From Chryseobacterium populi (GTDB taxonomy: Bacteria > Bacteroidota > Bacteroidia > Flavobacteriales > Weeksellaceae): a stretch of 35,177 nucleotides of DNA. This document shows positions 6,719-13,897 of this stretch, piece by piece. The notes under the pieces are model-generated. The model had not been told where the DNA came from and made no database searches. It saw only the letters and a list, made by a program, of their open reading frames with translations. Within the stretch, counting starts at the first letter, position 1. Each line of letters starts with the position of its first letter. Location: assembly GCF_000282115.1 (NCBI RefSeq), contig NZ_AKJY01000094.1, forward strand, positions 1 to 35,177, written 5' to 3'. Position numbers and translations under genes: made by a program.

Positions 6719-8246
6719 CAAGACCGGAAAGAGGTGATAATTCACTTTCTTTCCGGTTTTTTTTCGTACCTAACTCATTGTTTATCTGGTATATATAAGA
6801 GAGCAAAACATTTGGTCGGGTGGTTCGATAATGATTTTTTGAAAATTGCAATTTTTCAGGAAATATCGAACCAATTATTTTACGTTTTACCTCGATATCC
6901 CCATCAGTATAGACTTTCGCAAGGTCTACTAGGTTCGATAATGCTTGGTCTAGTAGTTTTTGAAAATCTATTTTCTTATTATCCTTTCCTTTAGTTAATT
7001 TAGCTTCGAGCTTTTCAATTTGTCCTTTACAGCCGGTCCTAATTTCAAGATAATCTTCATCATCAATTACTTCCTCCATCAGTTTATTTCTTGCCTGTTT
7101 CAATTTACTGTTTAAACGATCTATTTCTAATAGAATTGCTTTCCTTTCTCTTTGGGGATTATTGATTAATTTTTCAAAATTTTGCCTCAACACTTTTTTC
7201 AAATAATTTTTTATAGATGCGCGCATTTCCAATGACTGCAATATTTCTAAAAATTTAGAATTAATAATCTCAGATTTGTAACGGTATGAACACGGGGATT
7301 GGCAATGATAGTAATAATATTTATTTCCAGAACGTCCCGTAGAGGCACTGCCTGTAATCAAATGACCACATTCCGGACACAGAAGGAAACCTCTTAATGG
7401 CAAATTATCGTCAGGCAGTACTTTTACATTAGGTCTGGCTGGATTCACATTTCCATCCATTATACATTGAACTTTTTCGAATAGTTCTTCACTGATCAAA
7501 GGTTCATGAATACTTTTAACAAAATGAGCCTCCTCTTCATTGAATTGCTCCACGTAAATTTTCCCGCAATATGCGGTATTGCGTAAACTTGCAAGAAAGG
7601 CACTTATCTTAACTGACTTTCCTTCTTTTCTGTTCATCATATCCATGATTTGGCTCGCTGAATAAACGCCTTTGGACATTTCATTGAATGCCCATTTCAT
7701 ATTGGAAGCTTCCGGTTCCTTCGGGATTACATACTTTTTCCCGTTCTCCGTTATTCTGTTAGCGTAGCCATAAGGTGCCCTTCCCATTAATCTGCCTTCT
7801 TTTTTAGCACGGCGCATTCCATAATAAGTATTCAGAGCGCGCCTGTCGTTTTCAACTTCCGGTGCAGCAAGATATATAGCCAGCATCATTTTATTTTCAG
7901 GAATTGAAAGATCTAAAGGTTGCTCAATAGCCTGCGGTTCAACGTTACTTTTCCTAAGTATGTTAATCATTTGATACGCATCGCCAGCGTTCCTGCTGAA
8001 GCGATCCCATTTTGTAAAAAGCAGCAGATCCGTTTTTGAGCTTTTTTTCTTTAGCGTATCCAGTAATTTAATCCACTCTGGCCTGATAAAAGTCTTGGCT
8101 GAGTAATCTTCATAGATGATTTGACCTACTTTAATGTTATTGTTTTCACAATAACGTTTTAATCGTTCCTCCTGATCTCTTTGCGAGTATCCCTTATCTG
8201 CCTGCTCATCAGTTGACACACGGATATATAAATCGGCTTTTTTCAT
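6672..8246 (-). CDS. Large serine recombinase (integrase of the element)
   Basis: A 524-residue site-specific recombinase. The N-terminal resolvase domain has YIRVST with the nucleophile S11, the helix with LLLFTKWDRFSRN, and ENDRRALNTYYGMRRAKKEGR. A recombinase domain follows (APYGYANR, then the SAFLASLRNTAYCGKIYV region). A zinc ribbon has the paired cysteines CPECG and HCQSPC, and a charged coiled-coil follows from about residue 365 to 440. The last 15 codons (VPRTGIEPVLLRTGV) and the TGA stop are the reverse complement of tRNA-Leu bases 6672-6718, so the C-terminal tail is supplied by the attachment site. It is the only integrase in the window and presumably drives integration and excision. 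A 53-aa gene precedes it by 19 nt on the same strand. Confidence 0.93.
   Translation of the reverse strand: MKKADLYIRVSTDEQADKGYSQRDQEERLKRYCENNNIKVGQIIYEDYSAKTFIRPEWIKLLDTLKKKSSKTDLLLFTKWDRFSRNAGDAYQMINILRKSNVEPQAIEQPLDLSIPENKMMLAIYLAAPEVENDRRALNTYYGMRRAKKEGRLMGRAPYGYANRITENGKKYVIPKEPEASNMKWAFNEMSKGVYSASQIMDMMNRKEGKSVKISAFLASLRNTAYCGKIYVEQFNEEEAHFVKSIHEPLISEELFEKVQCIMDGNVNPARPNVKVLPDDNLPLRGFLLCPECGHLITGSASTGRSGNKYYYYHCQSPCSYRYKSEIINSKFLEILQSLEMRASIKNYLKKVLRQNFEKLINNPQRERKAILLEIDRLNSKLKQARNKLMEEVIDDEDYLEIRTGCKGQIEKLEAKLTKGKDNKKIDFQKLLDQALSNLVDLAKVYTDGDIEVKRKIIGSIFPEKLQFSKNHYRTTRPNVLLSYIYQINNELGTKKNRKESELSPLSGLVPRTGIEPVLLRTGV
6723..6764 (+). terminator. tRNA-Leu terminator lying inside the recombinase gene
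   Basis: ACCGGAAAGA (6723-6732) pairs with TCTTTCCGGT (6748-6757); an inner GTGA/TCAC extends the stem. A run of eight T follows. It terminates the tRNA transcript on the plus strand, yet it is also the 3' coding sequence of the recombinase on the minus strand. Confidence 0.8.
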
Positions 8247-8265
8247 ATATAAATCTTAGAAAATA

Positions 8266-8427
8266 TTATTGTTCTAAAAAACTCTTAATGGTAATTTTTA
8301 AGAGCATCGTCAGAAAGCTTAAAATATCTTTCGCCTCCTCAATGCTTAATTCAATTCCCTCCTCTTCTTTAAAAATCTTGATAATCTCCTCTATGGTAAT
8401 GTTACTAATTTCAACTTTCTTCTCCAT
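8266..8427 (-). CDS. 53-aa acidic helical protein upstream of the recombinase
   Basis: An ATG at 8427 opens a 53-residue frame beginning MEKKVEISNITIEEIIKIF and ending TIKSFLEQ. It is rich in E, I and K and predicted to be almost entirely helical. It lies 19 nt before the recombinase start on the same strand and directly behind an 11-bp perfect inverted repeat. I do not recognise the family. Its place before an integrase gene fits a recombination directionality factor or a small regulator, but it lacks an evident helix-turn-helix; this is inference only. Confidence 0.65.
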   Translation of the reverse strand: MEKKVEISNITIEEIIKIFKEEEGIELSIEEAKDILSFLTMLLKITIKSFLEQ

Positions 8428-8428
8428 A

Positions 8429-8455
8429 CCAATACTTTTTTAATAAAAGTATTGG
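8429..8455. promoter_or_regulatory. Perfect inverted repeat abutting the 53-aa gene
   Basis: CCAATACTTTT (8429-8439) and AAAAGTATTGG (8445-8455) are exact reverse complements around TTAAT. It ends 1 nt before the ATG of the small gene, so it would be either a dimer-protein operator or a hairpin occluding ribosome entry. A second, imperfect repeat (AGACACTTAT 8479-8488 with ATAAATGTCT 8511-8520) lies upstream. Confidence 0.6.
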
Positions 8456-8520
8456 ACAACTGTTCTGAAATTAAACCCAGACACTTATGTGATGTATTTG
8501 GCTTTTAAATATAAATGTCT

Positions 8521-9072
8521 AACGCTTGAACATGTAAAATCAAACGAAACACTTAACATCAACCATTAGGCGGAAAAAATTTTTATTTATAAAAGATGTG
8601 GTTACGTTTAAATTTATTTTTTAGGTGCAACAAGAGAAAATTGATGCAAAGAAATTCATCATTCTTAGATTCAACTAAAATACAAATAAAATCAACATTG
8701 TTAATTTAAACATTCATTTCATATACAAAAACAGGTTATTGACTGCTATTACACGAAACATTTTCCATAATAAACCGGTAAAAAGGCAGCTAAGGTATTG
8801 TTGCCAGCCGTCTTGCTAATCCAACCAAAAGACTACGGCATAAACGGTTTCCTCCCTAAAGGTACCCTCCAATTATTCCGTTTCCTTTTGTTTTTTTTCA
8901 TTGTCAACACTTCATATCTGCTTTCTTTTTTCCGGTTTTTCTTTTGAAAAATATTCAGCGAAGCCTGAAAGGCTTTTAAGAAATAGAACGGAGAAGAGAT
9001 TGAAAAGGCTTTTGATCTAAAAAAGACGCATAACAGTTCAAAAATGTTTTAAATAAATGCTGTTTTAACTTA
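8521..9072. other. Gene-free, AT-rich stretch between integrase and RadC genes
   Basis: No convincing ORF on either strand. It contains a locally GC-richer block (8780-8870), a GGCAGC/GTTGCC possible stem near 8785-8806, and a hairpin AAGCCT-GAA-AGGCTT at 8961-8975. No TAnnTTTG box was found. It could hold attP-related sites or a non-coding RNA, but nothing I can name. Confidence 0.4.
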
Positions 9073-9108
9073 AGTACGGGAAACAAAAGGCTCTGCCGTA
9101 CTCAGAGC
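9073..9108 (+). promoter_or_regulatory. Possible pseudoknot / alternative hairpins in the radC-like leader
   Basis: GCTCTG (9090-9095) and CAGAGC (9103-9108) form a 6-bp stem whose 7-nt loop CCGTACT (9096-9102) is exactly complementary to AGTACGG at 9073-9079. The two pairings can form an H-type pseudoknot or exclude each other. The structure ends 7 nt before the ATG at 9116, where it would control ribosome access. Confidence 0.5.
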
Positions 9109-9115
9109 AATAACA

Positions 9116-9559
9116 ATGAAATATAATATCGTAAATGAGATCAAATTGATCTACACAAGAAAAGGAAATGCTGAAAAAAAAGTACTGAACTCCCAAGATG
9201 CTACAGATATTTTCAGGGAACATTTTGATGCAGATCAGATCGACTACAGAGAGTCATTTTACTCAATGTATATGAATCAGGCTAACAAGGTCTTAGGAAT
9301 ACAAAAAATATCAGAATCTGGAATTACCTCTTCTCTTGTTGACATCAGAATCATCATGCAGGGAGCTCTATTATGTAATGCCGTATCATTTATTATAGCC
9401 CATAACCATCCTTCCGGAAACCTTACACCTTCTCGCGAAGACATAGGCATCACACAAAAAATAAAGGAGGCTGCCCAACTATTAAATATTAACATGCTTG
9501 ATCATTGTATAATAACTTCAACCGACTCCTTCTCTTTCTCCGATGAAGGTATTTTATAA
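9116..9559 (+). CDS. RadC-like JAB-domain protein
   Basis: A 147-residue protein with the JAB/MPN metalloprotease-like domain of the RadC family. The metal motif is intact: H96-N-H98-P-S100-G, followed by S106 and D109 (HNHPSG...PSREDI). Compared with chromosomal RadC (about 220-230 residues) the N-terminal helix-hairpin-helix part is absent, the usual form on mobile elements. The family is known as an accessory gene on plasmids and integrative elements, and its role is still unclear despite the old DNA-repair name. It is transcribed towards the transfer operon, from which twin hairpins separate it, and may be controlled by the leader structure at 9073-9108. Confidence 0.9.
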   Translation: MKYNIVNEIKLIYTRKGNAEKKVLNSQDATDIFREHFDADQIDYRESFYSMYMNQANKVLGIQKISESGITSSLVDIRIIMQGALLCNAVSFIIAHNHPSGNLTPSREDIGITQKIKEAAQLLNINMLDHCIITSTDSFSFSDEGIL

Positions 9560-9580
9560 GGGACTTAAATGTCTAAAAAT

Positions 9581-9664
9581 AAGAATCCAGAGCCGGTTCC
9601 CGGTCTGGATTCTTGTGGCGTCGCGGAAAGATGCTTGCCCTTTAGGGAACAACCATCTTTCCGC
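9581..9664. terminator. Twin strong hairpins between converging radC-like gene and traQ
   Basis: Hairpin 1: AAGAATCCAGA with inner CCGG (9581-9596) pairs with CCGG-TCTGGATTCTT (9600-9614) with one bulged G. Hairpin 2: GCGGAAAGATG (9623-9633) pairs with CATCTTTCCGC (9654-9664), with an inner CCC/GGG stem. Neither has a long T run, so termination may not be the only role. Confidence 0.6.
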
Positions 9665-9743
9665 AAATACTAAACAATGCTTCTCAAATTAGATGGTTTT
9701 ATTTGAAGTGGAAATATATATTTGTAAGCTAAAGAAATAGTAT

Positions 9744-10190
9744 TTATCCGTTTAGCTTTTTGTTGTTGAATTGAAATTCAATTTTATTCTCATTTCCAAA
9801 ACTGTCTGATAGCCATACCGTAAATGATTGTGAAACTTCAGAGGTTGAAGTATAATACAATCTGAACTCTTTCTCATACAGAGGATAAATATCATTGGGA
9901 AAATAGGGTTGAGTGTTATAATACTGTAGCTTTCCTGTTCCCTCAAACTGAAAATATCGAAGATAATATTTGGTGTCAGCAAAATTACCTTCAGGAAGAA
10001 TTTTGATACGAATCTCTACATACTCGTCTTTAGCTATGTCCTTGGGAACCGGCATAACCGACACCTTAAAAGGATAGTTCTGCTGAATTTCCAAATCATC
10101 TTTCTCACATGATTGTACAAATAGTCCGACTACAAATAGTAGCAAGAAACACTTTAATTGTATTTTAGCTGTATTAATTATATTTTTCAT
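9744..10190 (-). CDS. traQ: Conjugative transfer protein TraQ (DUF3872), lipoprotein
   Basis: A 148-residue protein with a lipoprotein signal: hydrophobic FLLLFVVGLFVQSC with the lipidated C28. The mature domain is beta-rich (KVSVMPVPKDIAKDEYVEIRI, then FTVWLSDSFGNENKIEFQF), as in the DUF3872/TraQ family of Bacteroidota conjugative transposons. It is the last gene of the tra operon seen here, 12 nt after traO. By position and signal it should sit in the periplasm or outer membrane as part of the mating channel; its exact function is unknown in the family. Confidence 0.85.
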   Translation of the reverse strand: MKNIINTAKIQLKCFLLLFVVGLFVQSCEKDDLEIQQNYPFKVSVMPVPKDIAKDEYVEIRIKILPEGNFADTKYYLRYFQFEGTGKLQYYNTQPYFPNDIYPLYEKEFRLYYTSTSEVSQSFTVWLSDSFGNENKIEFQFNNKKLNG

Positions 10191-10202
10191 TTTTCATTAT
10201 TT

Positions 10203-10763
10203 TTAGAAATTATATCTTATTCCTACCCCCAGCAGAGAGTGAAAATTAACCATTTGACTATTTTTCAAAAAGCGAAGTTGCCCGTTGACCAGGAAAACTA
10301 AATGCTTAGTCAGATAGCTTTCAATAGACAGCTTACCGTTCGTCCCATAAATAAAATTACCTGTAGAGTTAAGCTTTGATCCATCATACAACAATTCATC
10401 ACCTCTATTAATCTGCTCATAACCAACAAGACCTCCAATTCCCAGATTAAAATTTACATTTCGCATGAAGTCTCCCCAAACATAAAAACTGTACCCACCA
10501 CTAAGCAGGAAACTATCTATCGGGATATCGCAGCCTGTGTATTTATAATATTTTCTACCATATTCTGTCAGTCCAAAAAAGTAATTACCATTCTTCGAGT
10601 AAGAAACAAGCCCCGTACTAAACATATAATTTTGCTTTTCTGGAGATTTTGGAAATACCGAATAGGTAAATTCAATACCAATTTGCTTGGGAATCATCTG
10701 TTGAGCAAATATTTTGCTACCCATTATCATCGTTAAGATGACTGTTAAAAATATGTTGTGCAT
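10203..10763 (-). CDS. traO: Conjugative transfer protein TraO (outer-membrane beta-barrel type)
   Basis: A 186-residue protein with a signal peptide (hydrophobic residues 3-20, cleavage after FAQ) and alternating amphipathic strands ending in an aromatic C-terminus (GVGIRYNF), typical of small outer-membrane barrels. Position between traN and traQ and the strand pattern (FGLTEYGRKYYKY, YSFYVWGDFMRNVNFNLGIGGLVGYE) identify it as TraO of CTnDOT-like elements. The start ATG is separated from the traN stop by 1 nt, so translation is probably coupled. Confidence 0.85.
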   Translation of the reverse strand: MHNIFLTVILTMIMGSKIFAQQMIPKQIGIEFTYSVFPKSPEKQNYMFSTGLVSYSKNGNYFFGLTEYGRKYYKYTGCDIPIDSFLLSGGYSFYVWGDFMRNVNFNLGIGGLVGYEQINRGDELLYDGSKLNSTGNFIYGTNGKLSIESYLTKHLVFLVNGQLRFLKNSQMVNFHSLLGVGIRYNF

Positions 10764-10764
10764 C

Positions 10765-11664
10765 TTACCCCGTTTTAATGGTTAAACTGTTTATCAATCT
10801 TGCATGAACAATATCTTCATTTTCAAGCTGTACTTTCAAATGCCTTCCCCCGTTCTTTTCCAGAATTTCAATCTCCAAAACCTGATCTTTTAAGAGCGTA
10901 AACTGATCAAGCATATAAATCCCTTTACTATCTGAATGATCAGCTATTATCCTTTCCGGGAAATAGGTACGAACCTGCTCTAAAATCTTATCCTGAACGA
11001 CCGTTCGCTTTAAGTTCTTTTTATCGACAATTTTAAAATTGACCCATTCAATAGCATACCCCACATTACTTTGATTCTTAACCTGCAATGTGAAATAAAA
11101 CTTGCTGTCATTAACGTGCAGCGCCCTGACTGAAAACTTAATTCCATAACTTTTCGAAGCAATATGCTTAATAGTTCTGTTGCTTTTCCTGTAAAGATTT
11201 TCCATAATAAGCCAGATGAGAGAAGTTGAGCTTCCTTTAAGATCTTCAAATAATACATCAGCATACTGTCGCTCCATACCTCTCTGAAGTTTTACTAAAT
11301 CATAGCTGAGTATATCGGGATAAGAACTGTAGGATGCGTCAAAACTGTAAAATTTTCCATCTTCAGTAATGACCGAAAAATTAGTTTCTTCTTCAAAATC
11401 CCTGACGGCTGACTTAACCCGAAGAACGTTTCCTATAGGATCTGCCTTATTGGCAACCAAGAGATCACTTCCCAGGTCAACATATCGTATTGATGTAGGA
11501 AATATCAGATGGCTGGTTTTATTGTAGGTGACGTTAATCCGGAAAGGGTCCAATTTTGCCTGTTCCAAGGAAATATAAGTTGTCACAGAATCCTGCCCAA
11601 ATGTCTTGCTTACTAATAGAAGTAATAGCATAATGAGAATATAATGACTCTTTTGTGTATTCAT
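10765..11664 (-). CDS. traN: Conjugative transfer protein TraN (DUF4138, VirB9-like)
   Basis: A 299-residue secreted protein: signal peptide over residues 8-23 (cleavage near TFGQ), then ISLEQAKLDPFRINVTYNKTSHLIFPTSIRYVDLGS, the signature of DUF4138/TraN in which the TSHLIFP segment opens a beta-sandwich domain. The family is regarded as the counterpart of VirB9, bridging inner-membrane TraM (VirB10-like) to the outer membrane. The second half (SVRALHVNDSKFYFTLQVKNQSNVGYAIEWVNFKIVDKKN) is the second beta domain. It lies 15 nt after traM and 1 nt before traO in the operon. Confidence 0.92.
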   Translation of the reverse strand: MNTQKSHYILIMLLLLLVSKTFGQDSVTTYISLEQAKLDPFRINVTYNKTSHLIFPTSIRYVDLGSDLLVANKADPIGNVLRVKSAVRDFEEETNFSVITEDGKFYSFDASYSSYPDILSYDLVKLQRGMERQYADVLFEDLKGSSTSLIWLIMENLYRKSNRTIKHIASKSYGIKFSVRALHVNDSKFYFTLQVKNQSNVGYAIEWVNFKIVDKKNLKRTVVQDKILEQVRTYFPERIIADHSDSKGIYMLDQFTLLKDQVLEIEILEKNGGRHLKVQLENEDIVHARLINSLTIKTG

Positions 11665-11679
11665 TTTTATTTTTTTTGA

Positions 11680-12978
11680 TTAGTTATTTTTGGGTAAGAG
11701 GAAGACTTGATGGCCCGCTTTTACAGTTACTTTCAATTGTCTGACTCGCTTCTGAAAATAACCCGACAGTCCCTGTACTACTCCCCTGCTCAGATCAGCT
11801 GCAATCTGCTGCCCTGCTGATTGAGTCATCATAATATTAGTGCCTGAAGTCTGGCTCATATTAGCTACAATATCGCTTACCACATTCTGCTCCGCTGAAT
11901 AAGGAACATACAATCCCATATGACCGTCAGTGTCATAAACATTGATTTCTACAGGATAGATATTACCTTGAGATTGAATGGAAGATATTTTTAACTGAAG
12001 CCTCTCTCCCTGAAATTTGCTTACTGCAATCAGTAAGCTCCCCGCTGGAATTTCAGCTCTTCCGACTTTCATCGCTTCTGAAAGCCTTATAGATAATGTA
12101 CTTTCGTTGACCAAAGTCTTAGTTTCATAGACCACACCTCTTATTGCGTTTTTTGTTTGAACTGAGTTTTCTGAATCATTTTGACTGTCATAAAATCTAT
12201 TCTGATTCAAACCTGCGATAAAAGCACTATCCGACTGGTCTCTGTATAATAAGGAAACAACATTGGAACGTACCGGTATTGCTGAAGTCAGTTTAACCTT
12301 CTTTTCCGTTGACTTTTCGACCTCCTCTTTTTCTGCTGGTTTTTCCTGCTTTGGCGTCGTTGGAAGATACTTAGCAGCCATTTGATACGATTTTTCCATG
12401 AGCTCTAACTGGTCGTTGATTCCCAGACCCGCAGGAACGGCATGATTTTGCATTGACTCATTCTTTAACCTTGAGATTTCTTTCCTTAGGTTATTGACCT
12501 CCTGATTATCCCGATTATAGAATGAGCTCAAGGTCTGTTGGGAATTGCGATAACTGTTCAGAGCATTCTGATCGGATTGCTGAAGTACACTTCTAGTGGA
12601 TGTTGAAGAAGGTGGGTTGCTATTATAGTTTACTCCGTTCTGGTCATTCCAGTAATCTGATAAAGTTGTTATTGAATTTCTCTTTTCTTCATTCTTTTGC
12701 TCTAATAACTGCTGCTCATAAGCCTTTTGCTTATCAGACTGCAATTGACCGTCTTTTGCCTGTGGAATAGCTGCATTAAAGCCAGCCTCTTCAATAATGG
12801 TATGATCGGTTTTGGGCTTAAAGATGAGATAAAAGCAAGATGCACATACAGTAGCCATCAAAAAGTAGATGAAAGGTTTCTTTAATCTTTCCCATTGAGC
12901 CTTGGGATGATCATTCACTCCGTTAGAATTTTGGGAGAGATCATTTTCTGTCACTCTAATTTTCTCTGAATCTTTCAT
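11680..12978 (-). CDS. traM: Conjugative transfer protein TraM (VirB10-like)
   Basis: A 432-residue protein: short cytoplasmic tail, one transmembrane helix at about residues 35-52 (FIYFLMATVCASCFYLIF), a long low-complexity periplasmic stretch rich in Q, N and S (coiled-coil near residues 155-175), and a C-terminal domain beginning about residue 275 (IRGVVYETKTLVNESTLSIRL, then VGRAEIPAGSLLIAVSKF and SIQSQGNIYPVEINVYDTDG). This layout is that of VirB10/TraM proteins, which span the inner membrane to the outer-membrane core complex. The start is 3 nt after traL. Confidence 0.93.
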   Translation of the reverse strand: MKDSEKIRVTENDLSQNSNGVNDHPKAQWERLKKPFIYFLMATVCASCFYLIFKPKTDHTIIEEAGFNAAIPQAKDGQLQSDKQKAYEQQLLEQKNEEKRNSITTLSDYWNDQNGVNYNSNPPSSTSTRSVLQQSDQNALNSYRNSQQTLSSFYNRDNQEVNNLRKEISRLKNESMQNHAVPAGLGINDQLELMEKSYQMAAKYLPTTPKQEKPAEKEEVEKSTEKKVKLTSAIPVRSNVVSLLYRDQSDSAFIAGLNQNRFYDSQNDSENSVQTKNAIRGVVYETKTLVNESTLSIRLSEAMKVGRAEIPAGSLLIAVSKFQGERLQLKISSIQSQGNIYPVEINVYDTDGHMGLYVPYSAEQNVVSDIVANMSQTSGTNIMMTQSAGQQIAADLSRGVVQGLSGYFQKRVRQLKVTVKAGHQVFLLPKNN

Positions 12979-12981
12979 ATT

Positions 12982-13251
12982 CTATTTTTTAGTGGATGAG
13001 TTTACTATTTCATTATGCTTCGATCCTTTTTCGATAGGTTTCTTAGAAATGCCGTCAATATGATTGATAGAAATGGTATTACTTCTTTGACCTGTAGAAA
13101 TACAGATATTGACAATGACGATGACGGTTATCAAAACATAACCACCAAAGAAAACCTTGGTCAGGAATTTTTGTCGCTCTACAGGAAGAGATTTCCAGTG
13201 TGTATCAATCTTTACAACATAATTTTCGAGTGTATCTCTTAGTTTTTTCAT
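12982..13251 (-). CDS. traL: Conjugative transfer protein TraL (DUF3989)
   Basis: An 89-residue single-pass membrane protein. The frame is open further upstream to 13314, but that start lies inside traK; the ATG at 13251 (MKKLRDTLENYVVKID) gives the usual TraL beginning and leaves 10 nt after the traK stop. A transmembrane helix covers about residues 33-53 (FGGYVLITVIVIVNICI), preceded by the conserved SLPVERQKFLTKV. Small proteins of this kind sit between the VirB8-like and VirB10-like genes in Bacteroidota tra operons. The function in the channel is not known. Confidence 0.88.
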   Translation of the reverse strand: MKKLRDTLENYVVKIDTHWKSLPVERQKFLTKVFFGGYVLITVIVIVNICISTGQRSNTISINHIDGISKKPIEKGSKHNEIVNSSTKK

Positions 13252-13261
13252 ATCGGTCTTA

Positions 13262-13885
13262 TTAGCGTTCAACAGTTTCGACATCTCTATTTTCAAGCAC
13301 GTTGAATTTTTCAATGATAAATCCCTGAGGATTGCTGTCAGACCGTACAGAATTAACCAATGAACAGTTGGTAATTAAATTCCTGATGGTAAGATTACTG
13401 GATCTGATAATGAATTGTCTTGCATAAGTTTTTACGTCATAAGGGTAACTATCAAAGTTGGCAACGACACTGTCTACCTCAACTCTCTGCTGGATATTAC
13501 CTGAAATGATTCTGTTATAGTAACCTTTTTCCTGAAGGTCTTTATAGTAATTGAATGCGGATTGATCAGCCAAATTGAAAGCCCTTTTGACATTACTTTC
13601 AATAGCATTCTTGTCTGGGGCAATGGTGAAGAATAATTCGTGAAATCGTCTCACATGCTCTCTTGCTTCTACAGGTCTGTTGATCGACATATCCTGAGAT
13701 AGCGCTACCATCAATGATTTGCCGTTATCCAGCACATAGATCTTTTGACGCTGCTCTTCGGCAAACTGATAGGATTTGAATACCACAATCCCTACAATTC
13801 CAAAACACAACACCGCAAAAACGAATGTAAACAAACGGATCTGTTTGAAGCTGCTCTCAATATTTCTTAATGTTTTAAATTCCAT
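13262..13885 (-). CDS. traK: Conjugative transfer protein TraK (VirB8-like)
   Basis: A 207-residue protein with a short cytoplasmic N-terminus, a membrane helix at about residues 17-37 (IRLFTFVFAVLCFGIVGIVVF) and a periplasmic domain (YVLDNGKSLMVALSQDMSINRPVEAREHVRRFHELFFTIAPD). The MKTLRNIESSFKQIR-type start (here MEFKTLRNIES) and the REHVRRFHELFF segment are typical of TraK. It corresponds to VirB8, the assembly factor joining inner-membrane and periplasmic parts of the secretion system. It is 12 nt after traJ. Confidence 0.93.
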   Translation of the reverse strand: MEFKTLRNIESSFKQIRLFTFVFAVLCFGIVGIVVFKSYQFAEEQRQKIYVLDNGKSLMVALSQDMSINRPVEAREHVRRFHELFFTIAPDKNAIESNVKRAFNLADQSAFNYYKDLQEKGYYNRIISGNIQQRVEVDSVVANFDSYPYDVKTYARQFIIRSSNLTIRNLITNCSLVNSVRSDSNPQGFIIEKFNVLENRDVETVER

Positions 13886-13897
13886 AGAACTGTATTT

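Noticed and set aside
8690..8850. Minus-strand open stretch near 8725-8820 as a gene remnant
   Set aside because: Only about 30 codons without a start codon in good context or recognisable domain. I could not support it as a gene or a specific pseudogene.
13252..13314. N-terminal extension of TraL
   Set aside because: It overlaps the traK end and does not resemble TraL. The ATG at 13251 gives the family start.
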